20,086 bases of DNA from assembly GCA_038133845.1 (NCBI GenBank), contig JAYPUA010000051.1, forward strand, positions 1 to 20,086, given 5' to 3'. Source of the stretch: JAYPUA01 sp038133845 (GTDB taxonomy: Bacteria > SAR324 > NAC60-12). Shown here one piece after another: positions 14,748 through 20,086 of this stretch; the first letter of the stretch is position 1, and every line of letters begins with the position of its first letter. The notes under the pieces were generated by a model. The model had not been told where the DNA came from and did not search any database. It was given only the letters and a program-made list of their open reading frames with translations. The position numbers were made by a program, and so were the translations under genes.

Positions 14748-15049
14748 GCCCCCGCTTTGAGGTCGGAGCCTCAGTCCGTGTCAGAAACGTCTCTCCTCCC
14801 GGACACCTCCGGACGCCCTTCTACATCCGTGGCTGCCAGGGCGTGGTCGAGCGCATCTGTGGTCCGTACCGCAACCCGGAGGAGTTGGCTTACGGAAACC
14901 GGCAGGCTGACCGGGTTCCGCTGTACCGGGTACGCTTTGCCCAGCACCACATCTGGCCGGACTACTGCGGTCCGGAGCAGGACACCGTGGATGTCGAGCT
15001 GTACGAATTCTGGCTCGAGCCCACTTCGGAGAACGCCCATGCCGCATGA
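14744..15049 (+). CDS. Nitrile hydratase/thiocyanate hydrolase-type subunit (beta C-terminal half)
   Basis: A 101-aa SH3-like barrel domain equal to the C-terminal half of nitrile hydratase beta, like the ScnA subunit of thiocyanate hydrolase. The order of motifs is standard: FEVGASVRVRNVSPPGHLRTPFYIRG near the start (residues 5-30), GVVERICGPYRNPEELAYG, PLYRVRF, and a final VDVELYEFWLEP. The second arginine of PLYRVRF is the likely counterpart of the other conserved beta arginine at the active site. AGGAG lies 7 bases before the ATG. It overlaps the upstream gene by 4 bases and the alpha gene by 11, so the three subunits are probably made in equal amounts. The split between halves is a clean two-gene arrangement, since both reading frames have their own ribosome sites. 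Confidence 0.9.
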   Translation: MSPRFEVGASVRVRNVSPPGHLRTPFYIRGCQGVVERICGPYRNPEELAYGNRQADRVPLYRVRFAQHHIWPDYCGPEQDTVDVELYEFWLEPTSENAHAA

Positions 15050-15647
15050 ACCGGCTCACCCGACCCGTCCGGATCAGGACGCACCACTCACGTACTACCA
15101 ACTGCTCGAGCAGGCAGTTCGAGAGCTGCTGATTGAGAAGAGGCTCCTCACCGCAGAAGAGATCCGGGCTGCCGTGGAGCGGATGGATGCTCGCTCTCCG
15201 GAGCAAGGCGCGCGTGTTGTGGCCAGAGCCTGGGCCGATCCCGACTTTCGGAAGCGTCTGTTGCAGAACGCTCCAGCAGCCGTGGCAGAGTTGGGAATTG
15301 AGATCGGGCCTTTGCAGCTGACGGTGGTCGAGAATACCGAGACGGTGCACAACCTGGTGGTCTGCACGCTCTGCTCCTGCTATCCCCGAAACCTGCTGGG
15401 GCTGCCTCCAGACTGGTACAAGAGCCGCGAATACCGCTCGCGAGCCGTCCGAGAGCCCCGCAAGGTGCTCGAAGAGTTCGGCACCGTTCTTCCGGAGGAG
15501 GTCACCGTCCGAGTTCACGACAGCACTGCGGATCTGCGGTACCTGGTCTTGCCCCGTCGTCCGGAAGGGACCGCGCATCTGGATGAGGCCGCGCTCGCTC
15601 AACGAGTCGGACGTGACGCAATGATCGGGATCACGGTTCCTGATTGA
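15039..15647 (+). CDS. Nitrile hydratase/thiocyanate hydrolase-type alpha (metal-binding) subunit
   Basis: The catalytic subunit, 202 aa. The metal site CTLCSC (Cys109, Cys112, Ser113, Cys114) sits in VVCTLCSCYP and is followed by LLGLPPDWYKSREYRSR. Threonine after the first cysteine marks the cobalt class; iron enzymes have serine there. Two of these cysteines are normally oxidised to sulfinic and sulfenic acid. Later family motifs are PRKVLEEFG, RVHDSTADLRYLVLPRRPEGT and DAMIGI. The enzyme hydrates a C-N triple bond: a nitrile to an amide, or, in the gamma subunit of thiocyanate hydrolase, thiocyanate to carbonyl sulfide and ammonia. The ATG at 15039 has GGAG 7 bases upstream and starts inside the preceding gene. 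No amidase and no separate activator gene follow; murQ comes next after 44 bases. Confidence 0.93.
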   Translation: MPHEPAHPTRPDQDAPLTYYQLLEQAVRELLIEKRLLTAEEIRAAVERMDARSPEQGARVVARAWADPDFRKRLLQNAPAAVAELGIEIGPLQLTVVENTETVHNLVVCTLCSCYPRNLLGLPPDWYKSREYRSRAVREPRKVLEEFGTVLPEEVTVRVHDSTADLRYLVLPRRPEGTAHLDEAALAQRVGRDAMIGITVPD

Positions 15648-15691
15648 AGGGACGCTCCGACCTCCCCAACCTCCCTCATTTTCAAGCTGAC

Positions 15692-16582
15692 ATGCTAACT
15701 GAAACTCCCAACCCGCAAACCGCCCGGCTGGACCGGCTGAGTGCTCTGGAGATTGTGACGTTGATGAACGCCGAAGACGCCTCGGTGGCGGTGACGGTTC
15801 GCCAGGCGTTGCCTCACGTTGCCGAGGCGGTGGAGCAGATCGTCACGCGCTTCACCTCCGGAGGCCGCCTGTTCTACGTTGGCGCCGGAACCAGCGGACG
15901 CCTGGGGGTGCTGGATGCGGCGGAATGCGTCCCGACGTTTGGGACACCTCCGGAGTGGGTCCAGGCCCTGATTGCCGGAGGAGATGATGCGATGCTCCGC
16001 TCCATTGAGGGGGCCGAGGACGATCCGGATCAAGCGGCCCAGGAGCTTCAGGATCTGGGGTTTGGGGCTGGCGATGTGCTGGTCGGCATCGCAGCCAGCG
16101 GCAGTACGCCCTACGTTCTGGGCGCGGTGCGTCATGCCCGGGACCTGGGGGCCTACACCGTGGGCATCTCCTGCAACGCTCCGGCACCGCTGCTGGAGCA
16201 GACTGACTGTCCAATCGCGCTCCCGGTCGGTCCAGAAGCCCTCACCGGCTCCACACGCCTCAAGGCCGGCACCGCCCAGAAGATGGTCCTCAACATGCTC
16301 AGCACGGCGCTTATGGTCCGGCTCGGGAAGACCTACGGGAACCTGATGGTTGACGTCCAGGTGACCAACACCAAACTTCAAAAGCGTGCCCGTGGAATCG
16401 TCATGCAGGTCGGCCAGGTCTCTGAAGCCGAAGCCGAGGCACTGCTCCTGCAGGCTGGAGGACAGGCAAAACGGGCCATCGTCATGGCGCGCCGAGACGT
16501 GGACACCGCCGAGGCCGATCGGCTGCTGGACTCTGCACAGGGGCGGCTTTACCGGATTCTGGAAGCGGCAGAACTCCCCTGA
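15692..16582 (+). CDS. murQ: N-acetylmuramic acid 6-phosphate etherase
   Basis: Cleaves the lactyl ether of MurNAc-6-phosphate to give GlcNAc-6-phosphate and D-lactate, in peptidoglycan recycling in the cytosol. It is 296 aa, the normal length, with one SIS domain. Motifs: LTETPNP at the start, LDRLSALEIVTLMNAED, RLFYVGAGTSGRLGVLDAAE (sugar-phosphate loop), IAGGDDAMLRSIEGAEDD, GIAASGSTPYVLGA, TGSTRLKAGTAQKMVLNMLS, and NLMVDVQVTNTKLQ near the C-terminus. The ATG at 15692 fits the family start; a TTG at 15644 would overlap the hydratase stop and add unlike residues. There is no clear Shine-Dalgarno site. No anmK, murP or nagA lies alongside, and its place after the hydratase genes looks positional rather than metabolic. 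Confidence 0.96.
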   Translation: MLTETPNPQTARLDRLSALEIVTLMNAEDASVAVTVRQALPHVAEAVEQIVTRFTSGGRLFYVGAGTSGRLGVLDAAECVPTFGTPPEWVQALIAGGDDAMLRSIEGAEDDPDQAAQELQDLGFGAGDVLVGIAASGSTPYVLGAVRHARDLGAYTVGISCNAPAPLLEQTDCPIALPVGPEALTGSTRLKAGTAQKMVLNMLSTALMVRLGKTYGNLMVDVQVTNTKLQKRARGIVMQVGQVSEAEAEALLLQAGGQAKRAIVMARRDVDTAEADRLLDSAQGRLYRILEAAELP

Positions 16583-16862
16583 ACAGGCGGGGTTTCCCAG
16601 ACGCCTGCCCCACGGCTTCCGCTCAGTTGAGCCAACCCGACAAGCTCCGCGCTGTGCTCTGACATCCGGAAGGCTTCAAGGAGCGCTTTTCCAGCAACTG
16701 AACCCGGCTGCAAGTGCCTCTGGATGGATTCGACGGAATTTGCATCTCAGGTTGACAAATCTCTGGAAATAAGAGACAACTTCGGAGTTGTACTTTGGTA
16801 TTTTTGTAGTCTTGATGCACATTGACCGACACCTCACCTCTCCGTACCCAAAGGGATTGTTC
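16583..16862. other. Intergenic region upstream of exported repeat protein
   Basis: No gene is visible in about 280 bases. The first part has a weak CAGGCG/CGCCTG hairpin (16584-16607) just past murQ. The second part is AT-richer. It holds a perfect TTGACA (16752-16757) without a good -10 box at 16-18 bases, then ACAACT-TCGG-AGTTGT (16776-16791) followed by a T-rich run, which may be a weak terminator for murQ. Confidence 0.35.
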
Positions 16863-18665
16863 ATGTTTTTGTCCCCCGTACACCGAATTCTACTGAGCTT
16901 CGCGCTGCTCCTGTCCTTTCCGGCTTTGGCCAAGAACCGCCTGGAGTTGTCCCAAACCGGAAGCGCCGAACCGGTCGCGCTGCAGGCCTCCATTCAACTC
17001 GCTCCACAGCCGACACATGTGCACCGGCCCTACGTCGATGGCAAGGGGGACGTGTACTGGCCCCAGGACCAGCCCGTCTGGATCTGGCTGGGAACCTCCG
17101 CGGAATCGAACGACGGCAGCGTGCTGCTTCAGGGAATGCCCGGAAGCTCTGCAGAGGAGAGCGAGCGGTACCGCAGTCAAGGGATCGGCCTGGAAATCAC
17201 GGGCAATCAGTACATCCGGTGGCTGCACTACTTTACCAAGGAAGAGACCCTGTACCGCTTCTTCGCCGACGGGATTCACCCGGTCTCTCAGATCGAGATC
17301 AGTGGTAGCAACCGCTACGAGCGCGGGCGGCAGGTGTTCTTCTCCGGAAGCATCGAGACTCGCCTAAGCGCCGAGGATGAAGGCTCATCCGTGGAGGCGA
17401 TCTATCAGTCCGTCAACGGCAACGTCTTTCAGAAGGCGAACAACCTGATTCTCAACCGTGAAGGGCGCTACCATGTCCGGCACTACGCTGTGGACCGGGT
17501 CGGCTGGACCTCCGAGCCGCAGGAGGTTGACCTGGTACTTGACCTGACCCCGCCTCAGAGCGTCTCCAAGCTCCCGAACTCGCCTCTGCAGGGATTTGCG
17601 GGTCCAGACAGCAGCCTGCGTATCGAAAGCCAGGATGCTCTGTCTGGAGTGCGTCGCATCTGGTACCAGTGGGATCAGCAAGAGCGGCAGGAGGTTGGAC
17701 AGGATGGCGTGGTTGAGATGAAAAACCTCTCCCGCGGCGTGCACCGCCTTCGGTTCCAGGCCGAAGACAACGTGGGGAATCTCGAGCCGATGCAGGAAGC
17801 CGAGTACTTCTTTGACAATGAAGGCCCCGAAGTGTCTCACACGATTGAGGGAGACTTCTACGAAGAGGGGCGGCGCTCCTACGTCTCTCCGCGCAGCAAG
17901 GTACGCATCAACGCACAGGACAGCTACGTCGAAGTGGCTCAGGTGGAGTACCGGATCAACGGCGTGTCCTACGGGAACTACTCTGCGCCCTTCCTGATTC
18001 CGGTCACGGAAGGGACCTTCCGTCTGGAGTACCAGGGGACGGACGTGCTCAACAACCGCTCCTCGCTGTCCCGCGCCGAGTTCGTGATGGACAGTCAGGC
18101 TCCGGAGACGGAACTGCTCACTCAAGGGGCGAGCTACCGGCGAGGAATCAACGCCCTCTGGGTCCGCTCCGACACCGCCTTGACACTCAAGGCTCGGGAT
18201 GAACTTGCCGGAGTCCGGGACATCGGCTTCGGTTTCTCCGAGAGCGAGCTGCAACCCTACGAGACCCCGATCTACATTGAGAAGGAGGGACGCTATCTCT
18301 TCCAGTACCGCGCGGTCGATCAGGTGGGCAACGAAGAGGTCCCGACTCCGGTCCTGCTCGTTGTCGACAACACCGCACCCACGATCATGGAAAGCTACAG
18401 CATCGCTCCCACCAAGAGCTATCAGGTGTCCGGAGAGGTGGTGCAGGCCTATCCGCCCTACACGGTCCTCTTCCTCGCGGCCTCCGACAACTCTGCGAAC
18501 CTCAAGGAGGTCCGCTATCGCAACGGAGACCAGATGGTTCCCTATCAGCAGGCGCTGGTGCTGCAAAAGCCCGGAGCCTACGAGTTGGAGGTCGAGGCAG
18601 AAGACAACGTCGGCAACATCGCCCAGAAGACCCTGCGATTCATCATCGAGGCTGGAGACAGTTGA
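16863..18665 (+). CDS. Exported protein with five Ig-like/OmpL47-like repeats
   Basis: A 600-aa exported protein of unknown function. The signal peptide is clear: MFLSPVHR, a hydrophobic core (LLSFALLLSF) and PALA cleavage near residue 23. After a unique N-domain (about 24-170) come beta-rich repeats of about 92 residues. Each closes with a G-x-Y/F-x-x-x-x-A-x-D-x-x-G-N-type motif, at about 201, 292, 384, 476 and 571; most are followed by a strand ending in D-x-x-x-P, where the next repeat starts. Such repeats occur in bacterial surface and periplasmic proteins, including the OmpL47-like domain. There is no C-terminal anchor or sorting signal, so it may be periplasmic, secreted or held in a surface complex. 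The ATG at 16863 has AAAGGG about 8 bases upstream. The stop overlaps a possible TTG start of the next gene. Confidence 0.85.
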   Translation: MFLSPVHRILLSFALLLSFPALAKNRLELSQTGSAEPVALQASIQLAPQPTHVHRPYVDGKGDVYWPQDQPVWIWLGTSAESNDGSVLLQGMPGSSAEESERYRSQGIGLEITGNQYIRWLHYFTKEETLYRFFADGIHPVSQIEISGSNRYERGRQVFFSGSIETRLSAEDEGSSVEAIYQSVNGNVFQKANNLILNREGRYHVRHYAVDRVGWTSEPQEVDLVLDLTPPQSVSKLPNSPLQGFAGPDSSLRIESQDALSGVRRIWYQWDQQERQEVGQDGVVEMKNLSRGVHRLRFQAEDNVGNLEPMQEAEYFFDNEGPEVSHTIEGDFYEEGRRSYVSPRSKVRINAQDSYVEVAQVEYRINGVSYGNYSAPFLIPVTEGTFRLEYQGTDVLNNRSSLSRAEFVMDSQAPETELLTQGASYRRGINALWVRSDTALTLKARDELAGVRDIGFGFSESELQPYETPIYIEKEGRYLFQYRAVDQVGNEEVPTPVLLVVDNTAPTIMESYSIAPTKSYQVSGEVVQAYPPYTVLFLAASDNSANLKEVRYRNGDQMVPYQQALVLQKPGAYELEVEAEDNVGNIAQKTLRFIIEAGDS

Positions 18666-18691
18666 GCCGGCTCCTCCACTCCCGCCCTGCC

Positions 18692-19147
18692 ATGCCCCTG
18701 GAGTTTCGAGAGGCCCAGCCGGATGACTTGGGCCGACTGGTCGAGCTATTGGCCAACGATCCGCTGGGGCGCCTGCGTGAAGACCCCTCGCAGCCGCTCA
18801 ACCCAAGCTACCACGACGCCTTCGAAAGCATCCGGAGCGACCCCAACAACGAGCTGGTGGTCGCTGAGTCTTCAGGCCAGCTAGTGGGAATGCTCCAACT
18901 CACCTTCATCCCCTACATCACCCACACCGGCAGTTGGCGCTGCCTGATTGAAGGAGTCCGAGTTGACGAGGACCACCGAGGGAAGGGCTGGGGAGCGTCC
19001 CTGATCCGCTGGGCCATCTCCCGGGCGCAGGAGCGTGGCTGCCACCTCGTTCAGTTGACCTCCGACAAACAGCGCCCCGAGGCCTTGAAATTCTACGAAT
19101 CCCTCGGCTTTCAGGCCACCCACGAAGGCTTCAAGCTCAAGCTCTGA
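18692..19147 (+). CDS. GNAT-family N-acetyltransferase
   Basis: A single-domain 151-aa acetyltransferase. It begins with the usual LEFREAQPDDLGRLVELLA. The acetyl-CoA segment is VRVDEDHRGKGWGASLIRWA (motif RGKGWG), followed by CHLVQLTSDKQRPEALKFYESLGF, the standard C-terminal half of the fold. The LTSDKQR.EA..FYE pattern resembles small amine or aminoglycoside-like acetyltransferases of unknown substrate. Two starts compete: ATG 18692, which fits the family, and TTG 18662, which overlaps the preceding stop and has GGAG 4 bases upstream. It is likely co-transcribed with the exported repeat protein. Confidence 0.9.
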   Translation: MPLEFREAQPDDLGRLVELLANDPLGRLREDPSQPLNPSYHDAFESIRSDPNNELVVAESSGQLVGMLQLTFIPYITHTGSWRCLIEGVRVDEDHRGKGWGASLIRWAISRAQERGCHLVQLTSDKQRPEALKFYESLGFQATHEGFKLKL

Positions 19148-19163
19148 ACTCCCCCTCATGTTG

Positions 19164-19181
19164 CTCCCGCTTTCGCGGGAG
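19164..19181. terminator. Hairpin between convergent genes
   Basis: CTCCCGC and GCGGGAG form a perfect 7-bp GC-rich stem around TTTC, 16 bases past the GNAT stop and 35 bases past the end of the convergent MORN gene. Neither side has a T-run, so it may stabilise 3' ends or act with Rho; intrinsic termination is less certain. Confidence 0.5.
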
Positions 19182-19216
19182 GGCCTTGTGACAAGCAAGT
19201 TGGTCAACCCCTGAAA

Positions 19217-19903
19217 TTATGGACCTTCCTTGTCTTCTGAGTGCACCCATAACAGACTTTGCCGATCAAGTGAGTCGACAGTGACTTGAACAGGTGAGTC
19301 ATCCTTGAACAGTCCCACGTATTTTGTGCCATCGGGGAAGGTCAGCGCTCCTTGACCGTTAAATGCGTTCTCTTCGAACTCTCCAACGTACTGCTCTCCG
19401 CCAGGGAGAGTCAGGATTCCTTGCCCGTGAAACATATCGTTTTTAAACTCCCCAACGTACCGTTCTCCATTGGGAAGAGTTAGAGTGCCTCGCCCGTGCC
19501 CTTTCCCCTCCACAAACTGTCCCACATACCTGGTGCCGTCAGCAAAGGTCAGCGTACCTTGCCCGCCATAGGTGTTCTCCTTGAACTCCCCAGCGTAACT
19601 TTTCCCTTCTGGAAACGTCAGAGTTCCCTGCCCGTGCGCCATGCCATCCACGAACTGCCCCACGTATTTCGTACCATCAGAGAAAGTGAGCGTACCTTGC
19701 CCGTTGAATGTGTTCCCTTCGAACTCTCCAACGTACTGCTCTCCATCGGGGAGAGTCAGGGTACCTTGCCCACTCGGTGCTCCATCTGAAATCTCTCCCT
19801 CATACTTGAGGTAGCCAGAGGTATCACCGCTCTGTTCCCAGAGGTAGAGGCCTTGCTCCCAATTTTGCTTGAGCAAGTACAGGACTCCAGTACTTCTTGC
19901 CAT
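19217..19903 (-). CDS. MORN-repeat protein
   Basis: A 228-aa protein made largely of MORN repeats, a beta-hairpin module often involved in membrane or protein contacts; the bacterial role is mostly unknown. A short unique N-terminus (MARSTGVLYLLKQNWEQGLY) precedes seven full 23-residue repeats of the form Y-x-G-x-F-x-x-x-x-x-x-G-x-G-T-L-T-x-x-D-G-x-x and a partial eighth, then a 26-residue tail ending SEDKEGP. There is no signal peptide or membrane helix. The ATG at 19903 is favoured because GAGGG lies 5 bases upstream; a GTG at 20041 would add 46 residues of unlike character. Base composition looks less GC-rich than in neighbouring genes and the common hexamer TCCGGA is absent, so the gene may have a different origin. 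Confidence 0.88.
   Translation of the reverse strand: MARSTGVLYLLKQNWEQGLYLWEQSGDTSGYLKYEGEISDGAPSGQGTLTLPDGEQYVGEFEGNTFNGQGTLTFSDGTKYVGQFVDGMAHGQGTLTFPEGKSYAGEFKENTYGGQGTLTFADGTRYVGQFVEGKGHGRGTLTLPNGERYVGEFKNDMFHGQGILTLPGGEQYVGEFEENAFNGQGALTFPDGTKYVGLFKDDSPVQVTVDSLDRQSLLWVHSEDKEGP
19322..19804 (-). repeat. Seven 69-bp tandem repeats encoding MORN motifs
   Basis: The MORN block is seven in-frame 69-bp units. Alternate units are most alike at the DNA level (GTTGAATGTGTT- and CCACAAACTGTCCC-like segments recur), suggesting growth by duplication of a pair. Copy number could vary by slippage or recombination. Confidence 0.75.
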
Positions 19904-20086
19904 CTTCTCCCTCAGACCAAACACATCTAGGTGAAACCAAGGATGTTTCACAGGATACGAGTTACAGATTCTAACATGCCTGGGATGGATAATGCTTGTA
20001 GGCCGCATCGCTTCGGCTACGTGCGACAACGATCCTGGCACATAGTGTCGATACGGGACTTTTTTAAAGCGGTGACTAGAGGCATG
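19904..20086. other. Right-edge region
   Basis: Upstream of the MORN gene. No coding region is supported here. The stretch is relatively AT-rich, contains a TTTTTTAAAG run near 20061-20070, and probably holds the MORN gene promoter, though no clear -35/-10 pair was found. Confidence 0.3.

Noticed and set aside
1..20086. CRISPR array, tRNA, rRNA, insertion sequence or phage genes
   Set aside because: No regularly spaced direct repeats other than the coding MORN units, no cloverleaf or rRNA segments, and no transposase or integrase motifs were seen.

Overview
The window is about 20 kb of dense, fairly GC-rich bacterial chromosome with short intergenic gaps. No phage, transposase, tRNA, rRNA or CRISPR is visible. 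The host looks like a flagellated Gram-negative bacterium: there is a flagellin gene behind a textbook sigma-28 promoter, Sec signal peptides of AxA type on two exported proteins (including a BMP binding protein that is not a lipoprotein), and a MurQ muropeptide-recycling enzyme. Gene content and protein style fit a proteobacterial or deltaproteobacteria/SAR324-like heterotroph. That placement is inference and could be wrong.

Layout, left to right. 1-222 shows nothing clearly coding. 223-4628 (minus strand) holds flagellin, then a glutamine-synthetase-family ligase, then a 2-phosphoglycerate-kinase-like protein, with hairpins between them. 4755-6793 (plus) is a translationally coupled pair: a tandem-GNAT acetyltransferase and a patatin-like phospholipase. 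6779-11581 (minus) is a complete purine-nucleoside-type ABC importer: BMP binding protein, two permeases and a double ATPase. Upstream on the same strand lie S-adenosylhomocysteine hydrolase (11754-13004), a TauE/SafE permease (13123-13872) and a DUF1330 protein (13900-14202). From a divergent region at 14203-14405 the plus strand runs through a three-gene nitrile hydratase/thiocyanate hydrolase-type enzyme (beta split into two genes, then a cobalt-type alpha), murQ, an exported repeat protein and a small GNAT enzyme. A MORN-repeat gene (19217-19903, minus), which looks less GC-rich than the rest, closes the window.

Functional links. The ahcY-BMP-permease-permease-ATPase run is consistent with S-adenosylmethionine-cycle and purine nucleoside salvage. 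The three hydratase genes overlap by 4 and 11 bases and are almost certainly made as one complex. Its substrate (an organic nitrile, a nucleoside nitrile or thiocyanate) cannot be read from sequence alone. The most notable items are this split hydratase, the bacterial 2PGK-like protein with a duplicated N-terminal domain, an apparent several-fold excess of the palindrome TCCGGA across all genes except the MORN gene, and several long hairpins placed precisely between co-directional genes. No wholly new system is evident.
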